Below the pieces are notes generated by a model that saw only the letters and a list, made by a program, of their open reading frames with translations, was not told the origin of the DNA and searched no databases. Made by a program: the position numbers and the translations under genes. From Spirochaetota bacterium (GTDB taxonomy: Bacteria > Spirochaetota > Spirochaetia > Treponematales > UBA12059), in assembly GCA_022703505.1 (NCBI GenBank), contig JAKLDN010000001.1, forward strand, positions 124,001 through 188,000: a stretch of DNA of 64,000 nucleotides, given 5' to 3'. This document shows, piece after piece, positions 52,501-61,396 of the stretch (positions within the stretch are counted from its first letter, which is position 1; each line of letters starts with the position of its first letter).

Positions 52501-53786
52501 GCCACGACGCGAATCCGCACGGTACGGCCGGCACGAAGGGAGCCGTACGCCGCTTCTTCACGAACAACCTGGTGACCCTGGTATTCCTGTTCATCGGGAT
52601 CGCGGGGCTCCGGGTCTCCGGGCTCGCCCTGCCCTTCTTCATCGTCGACATCGTCGACCGGGTGGCACGCAACGGGTTCCTGGTGCTCGCCCTGATCATC
52701 CCCGTGCTGGCGGGGCTGGGCTTGAACTTCGCCATCGTCCTGGGGGCCATGGCGGGACAGGCCACCATCATCTTCATGACCCACTGGGGCATCGGAGGAA
52801 TCTGGGGGATCCTGCTCTGCATGGCGATATCCTTCCCCATAGCCCTGGCGCTGGGCGTCCTGACCGGGCGACTCCTGAACAAGGCCCGGGGCAAGGAGAT
52901 GATCACCACCCTGATCCTGGGCTTCTTCGCCAACGGGATCTACCAGCTCGTCTTCCTGATCCTGGTGGGGACCCTGATCCCCATGAAGAACGAGACCCTC
53001 GTGCTCTCCTCGGGCGTGGGCATCCGGACGACCATCGACCTCACGGACGGCCTCAAGTTCGGGCTGGACGACCTTCTGCGCATCCCCCTGCCTTTGTTCG
53101 CGATCCTATGCGGGGCGGCCGTCCTGGGATCCTTCCCGGTGCGGAGCGTCCTCCGGAAACGGGCCTTGGCCGCGCGGGAGAAGACCCCCCTTCGGGACGG
53201 CGTCCTGGCCCTGACGGGCCTCTTCCTGGCGGGCTGGGGGATCAAGAACCTGGTCGTGGAATCCATGTACAGCTTCATCCGCGTGCCCGCGGGGACCTTC
53301 CTGGTGCTGGGCGCCCTTTGCCTGTTCATCCTCTTCTTCACCCGCACCAAGCTGGGCCAGGACATGCGCACCGTGGGACAGGATCGCCACGTGGCCGAGG
53401 TCTCCGGGATCGACACGGACCGGATCCGCATCACCGCCATGGTCATGTCCACGGTCCTGGCGGCCTGGGGGCAGATCATCTTCCTCCAGAACCTGGGGAC
53501 CTTCAGCACCTACGGCAGCCACGAGCAGGTGGGCATGTTCGCCATCGCGGCCCTCCTGATCGGCGGCGCCTCGGTGGCCAAGGCCACCATCGGCCAGGCG
53601 GTGGTCGGACTCTTCCTCTTCCATACGATGTTCATCGTGTCTCCCCTGGCGGGCCGGGCCCTCTTCGGGGACGCCCAGCTGGGCGAGTACTTCCGTTCCT
53701 TCGTGGCCTACGGGATCATCGGCCTGTCCCTGGCCCTGCACTCCTGGAAGAAGCACATGCAGCAGAAGCAGGGAGCCGGGGGATGA
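52497..53786 (+). CDS. ABC transporter permease 2, DUF3798 system
   Basis: A 429-residue membrane protein. Marks are LIIPVLAGLGLNFAIVLGAM, GRLLNKARGKEMITTLILGF, EVSGIDTDRIRITAMVMST and AALLIGGASVAKATIG. It is longer than usual for the family because of an extra segment around residues 170-250. It pairs with permease 1. The next gene starts 12 bases later. Confidence 0.86.
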   Translation: MSHDANPHGTAGTKGAVRRFFTNNLVTLVFLFIGIAGLRVSGLALPFFIVDIVDRVARNGFLVLALIIPVLAGLGLNFAIVLGAMAGQATIIFMTHWGIGGIWGILLCMAISFPIALALGVLTGRLLNKARGKEMITTLILGFFANGIYQLVFLILVGTLIPMKNETLVLSSGVGIRTTIDLTDGLKFGLDDLLRIPLPLFAILCGAAVLGSFPVRSVLRKRALAAREKTPLRDGVLALTGLFLAGWGIKNLVVESMYSFIRVPAGTFLVLGALCLFILFFTRTKLGQDMRTVGQDRHVAEVSGIDTDRIRITAMVMSTVLAAWGQIIFLQNLGTFSTYGSHEQVGMFAIAALLIGGASVAKATIGQAVVGLFLFHTMFIVSPLAGRALFGDAQLGEYFRSFVAYGIIGLSLALHSWKKHMQQKQGAGG

Positions 53787-53798
53787 GGGAGGACGTCC

Positions 53799-54875
53799 TT
53801 GCGGGAGGCCGTCGGACGGCGGCGGCCTCCGTCTGGGGCTGGCTCGTCCCGGCGGTCGGAATATCCGAGACTTGCGGATTTCACGACGGTCTTCCTCAGC
53901 ATACTCCTGGAGGCCTTTCCCTTCGTGCTCCTGGGAACCCTGATCAGCTCGGCCATCCACATCCTCGTGAGCGCCGAGACCATCGCGCGGATCCTGCCGC
54001 GCAGCCGGCTGGCGGGACTGCTAGCCGCCTCGGCGGCGGGATTCGCGTTTCCGATCTGCGAATGCGCCAACGTGCCGGTGACCCGGAGGCTCCTGGCCAA
54101 GGGGCTCCCGGCACCCCTCGCGGTCACCTTCCTCCTGGCGGTGGCCATCGTGAACCCCGTCGTCCTATTCTCCACCTGGGTGGCCTTCGGCGGGAACCTG
54201 GGGGTGGTCCTCCTGCGCGGCCTCTTGGGCATGGGCATCGCGGTGCTCACGGGCTGGATCGTCGGATCCCTGCCGGTCGGCCGTCAGCCCCTCCGGGACA
54301 CCGCCCCGGGAGGCGCCGGGGAAGAACAGGGGTGGGAACACGGCCCGGATCACGGCCCGGGGTGCGACTGCGGCCATGATCATCCTCACGATCACGACGC
54401 CGGACACGGGGGGAACCGCGGCGCGGACACGGGGCGGGCCGGGAGGCGGGGTGCCGCGGATGCCGCCCTCGAGATCCTGACCCATGCGGGTGCGGAGATC
54501 TATTCCGTGGGCCGCTACCTGATCCTGGGAGCCGCGGTCGCCGCGCTGATGCAGACGATCCTGCCCCGGGCGGCCCTGGTGGGCGTGGGAGCCGCTCCCC
54601 TCCTGTCCGTGGCAGCCCTCATGGTCCTGGCCTACCTGCTGTCCCTCTGCTCGGAGGCGGACGCCTTCATCGCGGCGACCTTCGCGGGATACTTCACCCC
54701 CGGGGCCGTCCTGGCCTTCATGGTCTACGGACCCATGATGGACGTGAAGAACACCCTGATGCTCCTGGACGGATTCAAGCCCCGGTTCGTCGCGATCCTC
54801 CTCGCCCTGGTGACCGCGGCCTGCCTGGGGGCGGGGTTCCTCGTAAACCTGCTCGCGTCGGGAGGTGTCGGATGA
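53799..54875 (+). CDS. YraQ/UPF0718-type permease with a histidine-rich loop
   Basis: A 358-residue membrane protein. TTG 53799 is chosen as start because GGGAGGA lies five bases before it; the ATG at 53783 is in another frame. Family marks are FPICECANVPVTRRLLAKG, FLLAVAIVNPVVLFSTWVAF and YLLSLCSEADAFIAATFAG. The loop between the halves is rich in His, Asp and Cys (CDCGHDHPHDHDAGHG), which suggests metal binding. It is coupled with the TIGR03943 gene that follows (ATGA). Confidence 0.82.
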   Translation: MREAVGRRRPPSGAGSSRRSEYPRLADFTTVFLSILLEAFPFVLLGTLISSAIHILVSAETIARILPRSRLAGLLAASAAGFAFPICECANVPVTRRLLAKGLPAPLAVTFLLAVAIVNPVVLFSTWVAFGGNLGVVLLRGLLGMGIAVLTGWIVGSLPVGRQPLRDTAPGGAGEEQGWEHGPDHGPGCDCGHDHPHDHDAGHGGNRGADTGRAGRRGAADAALEILTHAGAEIYSVGRYLILGAAVAALMQTILPRAALVGVGAAPLLSVAALMVLAYLLSLCSEADAFIAATFAGYFTPGAVLAFMVYGPMMDVKNTLMLLDGFKPRFVAILLALVTAACLGAGFLVNLLASGGVG

Positions 54876-55657
54876 AAAGGACGCGGATCTCTCCGGGTGC
54901 CGCGGCCTGGGCCGCCATACTGCTGGCCTGGTCCCTGTGGATGCTGCGCCTGCTGGTCTCGGAGGATGTGCTCCTCTACGTCCATCCCAGGATGCGGGTC
55001 TTCGTTTGGTTCGCGGTCCTGGGGTTCCTGGTCCTGTCCGCGGTGACGGCCCGCAGCGCCCTGGGCGGCACGGTCGGGCGCGCCCCGAGGGCGGGGTACG
55101 CGTTGTTCCTGGTGCCCCTGACGCTCGCCGTCGCCGGAGGTCCGCGCGCCCTGGGTGCCGGGGCCGCGGAGAATCGCCTGCTGCGAGCGGCCGCGCCCGG
55201 AACTGCCCAATCCGCCGCCCCGGGCCGCACGGAAAGAACCCTGGACTCCATCCTCGCGTCCGCGGATCCCGGGACGGTCCTCTCCTTCGAGGACGACTTC
55301 CATTCGGCCATGGCGGCGGACATGGCGGCCGCCCCGGAGCGCTACGAGGGCCGCAGGCTCTCCCTGGTCGGCTTCGCGCACCGGGTACCGGGCCTGCCCG
55401 CGGACCGGGTCTTCGTCACCCGGCTCCTGATCACCTGCTGCGCCGCGGACGCGGAACCGGTGGGTGTGCTCGCCTCCTGGCCGGGGGCAGCGGGACTCCG
55501 GGGCGGGGAATGGATGCGCGTGACGGGCACCGGGAAGCGGACGGCGTACAGGAACCCCTACACGGGCAAGGATTCCTTCGTGGCCATGGTGGAGGTGGAC
55601 GAGGTCGTACCCGGGGAACAACCCGCGAGCGCCTATCTCTATCCGGGACAGTTCTGA
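54872..55657 (+). CDS. TIGR03943/DUF1980 membrane protein
   Basis: A 261-residue protein with two N-terminal helices (AAWAAILLAWSLWMLRLLV and FVWFAVLGFLVLSAVTA) and a third after a short loop. It ends in a soluble part with YEGRRLSLVGFAHRVPG, RLLITCCAADAEPVGVL and VEVDEVVPGEQPASAYLYP. This is the usual partner of YraQ-type permeases. The pair is thought to relate to metal handling, but the function is unproven. It ends seven bases before the convergent DUF4867 gene. Confidence 0.85.
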   Translation: MKRTRISPGAAAWAAILLAWSLWMLRLLVSEDVLLYVHPRMRVFVWFAVLGFLVLSAVTARSALGGTVGRAPRAGYALFLVPLTLAVAGGPRALGAGAAENRLLRAAAPGTAQSAAPGRTERTLDSILASADPGTVLSFEDDFHSAMAADMAAAPERYEGRRLSLVGFAHRVPGLPADRVFVTRLLITCCAADAEPVGVLASWPGAAGLRGGEWMRVTGTGKRTAYRNPYTGKDSFVAMVEVDEVVPGEQPASAYLYPGQF

Positions 55658-55664
55658 GGGCCCG

Positions 55665-56384
55665 TCAGTACCGCACCTCTACGTTCGGGCCCGTGATCCC
55701 CGGGAAGGCCCCCTTGTCCACGAGGACCTTGCGCTCCGGGTGGGTAATGATCCACTTGTTCCGCATGAAGAGGAGACGGGCCCGCGGATCCCCGGCGGCG
55801 GCCCGTTTGGCCGCGGCGGCCTTCTCCTCCTCCGAGAGGATCTCGTTGGTGCCCCGGGGCAGAACCACCAGGCTCTTGAAGCCCCGGTCGGACAGTCGGC
55901 AGGGGGCCAGGTGCATCGTGCCCGGATGGATCTCCAGCGCCGTGCCTGCGGACAGGACCAGGCACCCCACGCGGTTCGACGGGTAGGCGGGTCCACCCGG
56001 GGAATCCCAGTCGATGTCCTCGACCCTGCCCAGGAGCAGGGCCAGGTCCGTGACGGCCACGAGGATCTCCGGGGAGGCGTGCCATTCCAGGCCGTTGAGG
56101 CGGGTGTTGGGCCCCGCGTTCCAGCCGACCTGGAGGGGATAGAACCCGAAGACCGGCCCGAAGGCCGCGGCTTCCGGGCGGGCTTCCAGGTCCGGGTCCG
56201 AGGCGGTGTAGGCGTTGGCCTCGAGGTTCGACGGGATGCGGGGGGCCGCGGCCTCCGCCAGGGCGGCCAGGCCCGGGAGCTCCGCGATCCGGCCGTACCG
56301 GGCCAGCCGGGGATCCCCGGGGCCGAAGACGGCTAGTCCGGGGTTGAGCCGGGCTAATCGCTCCGCGACGGCCGGGCCCTCCAT
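55665..56384 (-). CDS. DUF4867 family protein
   Basis: A 239-residue protein with start ATG 56384, overlapping the transporter stop by one base. Family blocks are YPLQVGWNAGPNTRLNGLEW, EILVAVTDLALLLGRVEDID, LVLSAGTALEIHPGTMHLAP, SLVVLPRGTNEILS and LLFMRNKWIITHPE. The fold is cupin-like in pattern. Such proteins occur in sugar operons of anaerobes, but the reaction is not established to my knowledge. It ends the nine-gene operon. In that setting it could be an epimerase or isomerase for the incoming sugar. Confidence 0.82.
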   Translation of the reverse strand: MEGPAVAERLARLNPGLAVFGPGDPRLARYGRIAELPGLAALAEAAAPRIPSNLEANAYTASDPDLEARPEAAAFGPVFGFYPLQVGWNAGPNTRLNGLEWHASPEILVAVTDLALLLGRVEDIDWDSPGGPAYPSNRVGCLVLSAGTALEIHPGTMHLAPCRLSDRGFKSLVVLPRGTNEILSEEEKAAAAKRAAAGDPRARLLFMRNKWIITHPERKVLVDKGAFPGITGPNVEVRY

Positions 56385-57886
56385 CAGAAGTCCCCCCGGA
56401 TCCCGCCCACGACCAGGAAGGTGACGGCGATCACCAGGGAGGCCACGACGGTCAGGACCAGGCCCGCCTTGGCCATGTCCTTGATGCCGAAGTATCCGGC
56501 GTTGAAGGGGATCACGTTGGTCGGGGTGGAGGTCACCAGGATGAAGGCCAGGCTGGAGGTGAGCCCCGCGGCCAGGGTGATGGCCGATACGTTCAGGGAC
56601 AGGGCCTTGCCCAGGCCGATGATCAGGGGGATGAGTATGGTGGCGGTCACGGTGTTCGAGGAGAACACCACCTTCAGGAGGCAGACCCCCAGGGTCACCA
56701 GGAAGAGCTGGGCGAAGAGGGGTACCGAGCCGATGCGGCCCAGGAGTATGACGGCCAGCCACTCCGCAGCCCCGGTCTTGTACAGGTAGGTCCCCATGGA
56801 AAGCCCCGACACGATGAGGAGGATCCCCGCCCAGTCCACGTCCCCCTCGACCTCCTTCCACTTCGTCCGGGACATCCCGGGCAGGAAGAAGAGGCAGGCC
56901 GCCAGGAGGGCGGGCAGGGAGATCTCGATGACCATCCCCAGGGGTTTCTGGAGGAGGGGGGTGAGGATCCAGATGAGGACCGTAAGGACGAAGACCGCCA
57001 AGGTGAGCTTCTCCTCCCGGTTCATGGGGGGCATGTCCCGGAGCTCCTCGCGGAGCTTCTCCTTGGAGACCTTGAGCTTCCGCATCTCCGGGGGGAAGAA
57101 GGCCAAGAGGATCCCCCAGGCGGGACCCAGGATCAGGAGGGCCGAGGGGATCCCGTAGGCCATCCAGTCCAGGAAGGTCAGGTGGATGTCCGCCATGGAG
57201 GCCAGGAACTGCATGGCCACGGGGTTGGTGCCGGTTCCCGCTGGGGTGGCGATACCCCCGATCAGGGCTCCCCAGGCTACGGCGATCATGAGCCCCTTGC
57301 CGAAGTTGCTCTTCATGGGCTCGGCCCCCTCCTCCCGGAGGATGGCCCGGGCCAGGGGCATGAGCATGGCCGCCACGGCCATGTCGGTGATCCACATGGA
57401 CAGGAGGGTTCCCGCGATCAGGAATCCCAGAATGATGAGCCGGGTGTCGTTGCCCGTGACGGACAGGATGACCGTGGAGATCCGCTTGCCCAGGCCGCTC
57501 TTGGTGATGAAGGCGCCCAACAACAGGACCCCGATGAAGAACACGACGATGTCGTTCCCGAAGCCCGTGGAGATGATCTCCTTGTACTTGCCTACCTTGA
57601 GGAAGGTGAGGAGCCCCAGGGAGAGCATGCCCGTTATGTGGAAGGGAAGGGCCTCGGTCACCCAGAGGATCAGGCAGAAGGCCAGGACCCCCAGGGCGGA
57701 CATGGCCGCCTCGCCGCCCTGGACGGAGGCGGGGTAGGCGGGCTTGCCCGTGGCCGCGTCCACCGCCTTGGCGATGGTCTGGGCCAGGGAGGCCGGCGGG
57801 GGCAGGACCACCAGGGCCGCGCAGACCGCGGCGGCCAGGGCCAGGAAGAGGGCGTTGCGGAATGTCCTATCGGCTTCGATCTTCAT
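56384..57886 (-). CDS. SLC13/DASS-family anion transporter
   Basis: A 500-residue membrane protein. Family marks are LWVTEALPFHITGMLSLG, SMWITDMAVAAMLMPLARAI, GIATPAGTGTNPVAMQFLA, FSSNTVTATILIPLIIGLG and LVTSTPTNVIPFNAGYF. Members carry dicarboxylates, sulfate or related anions with sodium. Here it may export sulfoacetate or a similar dianion made by the operon, or import a substrate. The choice is inference. Confidence 0.88.
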   Translation of the reverse strand: MKIEADRTFRNALFLALAAAVCAALVVLPPPASLAQTIAKAVDAATGKPAYPASVQGGEAAMSALGVLAFCLILWVTEALPFHITGMLSLGLLTFLKVGKYKEIISTGFGNDIVVFFIGVLLLGAFITKSGLGKRISTVILSVTGNDTRLIILGFLIAGTLLSMWITDMAVAAMLMPLARAILREEGAEPMKSNFGKGLMIAVAWGALIGGIATPAGTGTNPVAMQFLASMADIHLTFLDWMAYGIPSALLILGPAWGILLAFFPPEMRKLKVSKEKLREELRDMPPMNREEKLTLAVFVLTVLIWILTPLLQKPLGMVIEISLPALLAACLFFLPGMSRTKWKEVEGDVDWAGILLIVSGLSMGTYLYKTGAAEWLAVILLGRIGSVPLFAQLFLVTLGVCLLKVVFSSNTVTATILIPLIIGLGKALSLNVSAITLAAGLTSSLAFILVTSTPTNVIPFNAGYFGIKDMAKAGLVLTVVASLVIAVTFLVVGGIRGDF

Positions 57887-57895
57887 GTCGTCTCC

Positions 57896-58792
57896 TTATG
57901 AATGTGCGGGGTCGCCCAGGATTTCCCGGAGCAGGTCGCCCACCGCGCGGGGCCGGTCGGCCACCGCGGCCCCGGCCCGCTTGAGGGCGGCGGCCTTGCC
58001 TTCCACGGTGCCCTTGCCGCCGGTCACGATGGCCCCGGCATGGCCCATGCGCTTGCCCGCGGGGGCGTTCCGGCCGCCCAGGAAGGCGACCAGGGGCTTG
58101 CAGAAGACTCCGGACTCGATGGCCTCGGCCACCTCCTCCTCCATGGTTCCCCCGAGCTCGCCGATGACGACCACCGCGTCGGTCCCCGAGTCCGCCTGGA
58201 AATCCGGCAGGAACTCCGCGAACCGGGTCCCCGGCACGGAGTCGCCCCCGACGCCCAGGAGACTGGAGACGCCGAAACCGGCCCGGACGATCATGGCCGT
58301 CACCTCGTTGGTCAGGGACCCGGACCGGGTCATCACCCCGATCCGGCCGGGGCGGTAGACCCGCTCGATCCAGTAGGGGAACATTCCCATCATGGCCCGG
58401 CCCGGGGAGATGACCCCGGAGGTGTTCCCCCCCACGACCCGGGCCCCGCAGGACCGGGCGGCGGCGCGGATCTCCAGGGCCTCGTGCAGGGGGATGCCGT
58501 CGGCGATGGTGACCACCTTGCGGATCCCCGCGTCCAGGGCCTCCAGGACGGCGTCCTTGGTGAAGCGCGGCGGAACGAAGAGCATGGCCGCGTCCGCGGG
58601 ATGCTCGGCCACGGCCCGTCGCACGGTGTGGTAGACGGGGACGCCCTCCACGGACTGTCCCTCCTTGCCCGGGGTGACCCCGGCTACGACGTCCGTGCCC
58701 AGGTCCCGCATGTGCTTGGTCCAGAAGGTCCCCTCCCCGCCCGTGATCCCCTGGACCAGGACGCGGTCGGACCGGTCGATGAACACGCTCAC
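57896..58792 (-). CDS. Succinate-CoA ligase alpha-like subunit (acyl-CoA ligase)
   Basis: A 298-residue protein with GTG start 58792, overlapping the beta gene stop (GTGA) after GGGAGG. It has the CoA-binding fold (VQGITGGEGTFWTKHM), GVMTRSGSLTNEV, and the phospho-His251 in KRMGHAGAIV. It forms with the beta subunit an ADP/ATP-linked acyl-CoA ligase. No other TCA-cycle gene is nearby. A CoA-acylating aldehyde dehydrogenase precedes it, so the acyl-CoA made there (perhaps sulfoacetyl-CoA) is the likely substrate, giving ATP. Confidence 0.9.
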   Translation of the reverse strand: MSVFIDRSDRVLVQGITGGEGTFWTKHMRDLGTDVVAGVTPGKEGQSVEGVPVYHTVRRAVAEHPADAAMLFVPPRFTKDAVLEALDAGIRKVVTIADGIPLHEALEIRAAARSCGARVVGGNTSGVISPGRAMMGMFPYWIERVYRPGRIGVMTRSGSLTNEVTAMIVRAGFGVSSLLGVGGDSVPGTRFAEFLPDFQADSGTDAVVVIGELGGTMEEEVAEAIESGVFCKPLVAFLGGRNAPAGKRMGHAGAIVTGGKGTVEGKAAALKRAGAAVADRPRAVGDLLREILGDPAHS

Positions 58793-59946
58793 TTCGAGCC
58801 TCCCGCCCCAGGGGCCGCCCCGGAGCCGCGGGCAGCGGCGGCCAGGGCCACGGCCTTGCGCACGGCCTCCTCGGTGTCGAACAGAGGATCCAGACCCAGG
58901 GAGCGCAGGGTCTCCACGGCCTTTTCCTCCCCGGTGCCCCGGATGCAGGCCACGATGGGGCACTTCGGCGCCAGGCGCTTCACCGCGTCCGCGATCCCCT
59001 CGGCCATGACGTCCGCCCGGGCTATGGTCCCGAAGGTGACGATCAGGATGACTTTGGGCTCGTTTTTCAGGCAGAGCTCCATGGCCCGGACGGCCTTCTT
59101 GTAGTTCGGGCCCCCGAACTCCAGGTAGTTGGCCACCGAGCCCCCCTCGTCCACGATCAGGTCGTAGACCACGGTGGTGAGCCCCGCGCCGGCGCACATG
59201 AGGGAGATGTCCCCGTCGAACTGGAGGTAGGGGATCCCCTCCGCGGCGGCCTCGAAGGCGGCGTCGGAGTCGTAGTAGTCCCGGCCCGGTTCCCGGCCCG
59301 GGTGGCGGAAGAGGGAGTTGTCGTCGATGGCCAGCTTCCCGTCCCCGGCCACGACCCCGCCGCCCTTGGTCAGGAAGAGGGGGTTGATCTCCGCCAGCTC
59401 CGCGTCGTTCTTCCGGAAGACCCGCCAGAGGGCCTCCAGGATCCCGGCGGTCTTCTTGGCCGCGTCCCCGGAAAGGCCCAGGGCGTAGGCTACGTTCCGG
59501 GCCCGGTAGGGGGAGAGCCCCTCCGCCAGGGGAACCCGTTCCCGGACGATCTTCTCCGGGGAACGGGCGGCCAGGTCCTCGATCTCCACGCCCCCCTCGG
59601 AGCAGGCCAGGACCACGGCCTCGGCGGCGGCGGGGTCCACGGTGATCGAAAGGTAGAGCTCCCGGTCGATGTCCACCGCCTCCTCCACCAGGATCCTGCG
59701 GACCCCGTGGGGACTGGCGAAGAGGGCGGCCGCGGTGTCCCGGGCCTCGGGCTCGGACCGGACCAGCTTGATCAGGCCCGCCTTGCCCCGTCCTCCCCGG
59801 AGGACCTGGGACTTGAGGACGCAGGGGAAGCCTGCTTCCCGGGCGGCCCGGGCGACCCCCTCCGGATCCGTCGCCAGGACGGACCGCGGGACGGGGATGC
59901 CCTCGGCCTTGAAGACGTCCTTGGCCTCGTGCTCGTGGAGTTTCAT
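58789..59946 (-). CDS. Succinate-CoA ligase beta-like subunit (acyl-CoA ligase)
   Basis: A 385-residue protein with an ATP-grasp domain (about residues 1-235): KLHEHEAKDVFKAEGIPVPR, KSQVLRGGRGKAGLIKLV, AEINPLFLTKGGGVVAGDGK. The C-terminal ligase domain shows DLIVDEGGSVANYLEFGG and VILIVTFGTIARADVMAEG. It is the nucleotide-binding subunit. It is placed seven bases after the aldehyde dehydrogenase gene. Confidence 0.92.
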   Translation of the reverse strand: MKLHEHEAKDVFKAEGIPVPRSVLATDPEGVARAAREAGFPCVLKSQVLRGGRGKAGLIKLVRSEPEARDTAAALFASPHGVRRILVEEAVDIDRELYLSITVDPAAAEAVVLACSEGGVEIEDLAARSPEKIVRERVPLAEGLSPYRARNVAYALGLSGDAAKKTAGILEALWRVFRKNDAELAEINPLFLTKGGGVVAGDGKLAIDDNSLFRHPGREPGRDYYDSDAAFEAAAEGIPYLQFDGDISLMCAGAGLTTVVYDLIVDEGGSVANYLEFGGPNYKKAVRAMELCLKNEPKVILIVTFGTIARADVMAEGIADAVKRLAPKCPIVACIRGTGEEKAVETLRSLGLDPLFDTEEAVRKAVALAAAARGSGAAPGAGGSK

Positions 59947-59953
59947 GTCCGCC

Positions 59954-61396
59954 TCACTTGCCGTACTTGGCCCAGAGGGAGCCGAAGATCTCCTCGTCCG
60001 AGGGCCGGTTCGGCGCCAGGGGCAGGGCCAGCCAGGTCACGTTCACGAAGTGCTTCCAGTGGATGTTCTCGGTGGTGATGTTCCCCCCCCAGGTGCCGCA
60101 GCCCAGGGTGACCGTGGAGGGCATCCCGTTGGCGAAGGTGCCCCCGTTCCCGGAGGCCATGCCCTGGCGCACCATGATGCGGCTGGACCGCAGGGTCTCG
60201 CCCATGGCCAGGATGTTGTCCTCCCGGGAAGTGAAGATCCCCGAGGAGTGGCCGGTGCCGCAGGCGTCGGTGATCAGGACCACCGCCTCCAGACCGGACC
60301 GGAAGTCCGGGCACTTCCACAGGGCCAGGACCGGGGAGATCTTCTCCTGGGCCCACTTCTCCGGGGCCGGTCCGCCGGGCCGGGGAAGTTCGGCCTCCAC
60401 CATCAGGATCTTCGTGCCCGGGGCCACGGGGATCCCTGCCCCGGCGGCGATCGACTCGGCGGAGCGGGCGATCACCTTGGGGTTCAGAGCTTCCTTCCCG
60501 TCGGGGCCGACCGGCCAGAGCCAGGAGCGCAGTTTCTCCTTCTCCGCGGGGGAGCAGAGATGGGCCCCCTTGGTCCGCATAGCCCGGACGAAGGCGTCGT
60601 AGACGTTCCCGCAGGCCACCACGGAGTTCTCGCTGGAGCAGCTTGTGGCGTTGTCGAAGGCCTTGCTCACGGCGATCTTGGACGCCGCGTCCTCGGGGTC
60701 CGCGTCCTCCGCCAGGAGCTGGACCGCGTTCCCGGGCCCCACACCGTAGGCGGGGGTTCCGGAGGAATAGGCCGCCTTGACCATGGGTCCGCCCCCGGTG
60801 GCCACCACCAGGTCCACCTGGCGCATGAGCTCCCCGGTTCGTTCTATGGAAGGCTCCTCTATGCACTGGACCAGGTCCTCCGGGGCCCCGACCGATCGCA
60901 AGGCCTGGCGCATGAATTCGCAGGCCAGCTTGGAGGCCCCCTTGGCCTTGGGGTGGGGGGCGAAGATCACGGCGTTCCGGCCCTTCAGGATGGAAAGGCC
61001 GTTGGAGGAGGGGGTGGCGGTGGGGTTGGTCACCGGGGCCAGGGCCCCGACGACCCCGACGGGCTTGGCGAACTTGAGGAGGCCCTTCGCCTCGTCCCGC
61101 TCGATGAGGCCCACGGACTTGGCGGTCCGGATGTCCCGGAGGACCCCCATCACCTTGTTCTTGTGCTTGGTGATCTTGTCCTCGTAGACTCCCATGCCCG
61201 TCTCGTCCACCGCGGCCCGGGCCAGGCGGGCGATGTTCTCGTCCTTGTAGACCGACCAGCCCACGGCCAGACAGACCTCGTCGGTCCGGGCCTGGTCCCA
61301 GGTCGCGGCCACGGCCTGGGCCGCCCGGGCCCGGGCCACCAGGGCCGCGACGGCCCTGCCGTCCTCGGTGTCCGGAACCTCGTACCGGGCGCTCAC
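59954..61396 (-). CDS. CoA-acylating aldehyde dehydrogenase (sulfoacetaldehyde/acetaldehyde dehydrogenase type)
   Basis: A 480-residue enzyme with GTG start 61396, overlapping the isomerase stop. It converts an aldehyde, NAD(P)+ and CoA to an acyl-CoA. Marks are PVGVVGALAPVTNPTATPSS, LVVATGGGPMVKAAYSSG, the catalytic Cys253 in FDNATSCSSENS, and GTGHSSGIFTSREDNI. The SCSSENS context resembles sulfoacetaldehyde dehydrogenase (SauS-like) more than the EutE/PduP type (CIAEK). The length is that of a stand-alone enzyme, not AdhE. With the ligase next to it, it forms an aldehyde-to-acid, ATP-yielding route. Confidence 0.87.
   Translation of the reverse strand: MSARYEVPDTEDGRAVAALVARARAAQAVAATWDQARTDEVCLAVGWSVYKDENIARLARAAVDETGMGVYEDKITKHKNKVMGVLRDIRTAKSVGLIERDEAKGLLKFAKPVGVVGALAPVTNPTATPSSNGLSILKGRNAVIFAPHPKAKGASKLACEFMRQALRSVGAPEDLVQCIEEPSIERTGELMRQVDLVVATGGGPMVKAAYSSGTPAYGVGPGNAVQLLAEDADPEDAASKIAVSKAFDNATSCSSENSVVACGNVYDAFVRAMRTKGAHLCSPAEKEKLRSWLWPVGPDGKEALNPKVIARSAESIAAGAGIPVAPGTKILMVEAELPRPGGPAPEKWAQEKISPVLALWKCPDFRSGLEAVVLITDACGTGHSSGIFTSREDNILAMGETLRSSRIMVRQGMASGNGGTFANGMPSTVTLGCGTWGGNITTENIHWKHFVNVTWLALPLAPNRPSDEEIFGSLWAKYGK

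Noticed and set aside
53783-53798. ATG 53783 as start of the YraQ-type permease
   Set aside because: It is in a different frame from the permease and leads into a low-complexity frame. TTG 53799 with GGGAGGA upstream is in the right frame.
57896-59946. SucCD as part of the TCA cycle
   Set aside because: No other TCA gene is nearby, and the genes are locked between an acylating aldehyde dehydrogenase and an anion carrier. TCA use cannot be fully excluded without the rest of the genome.
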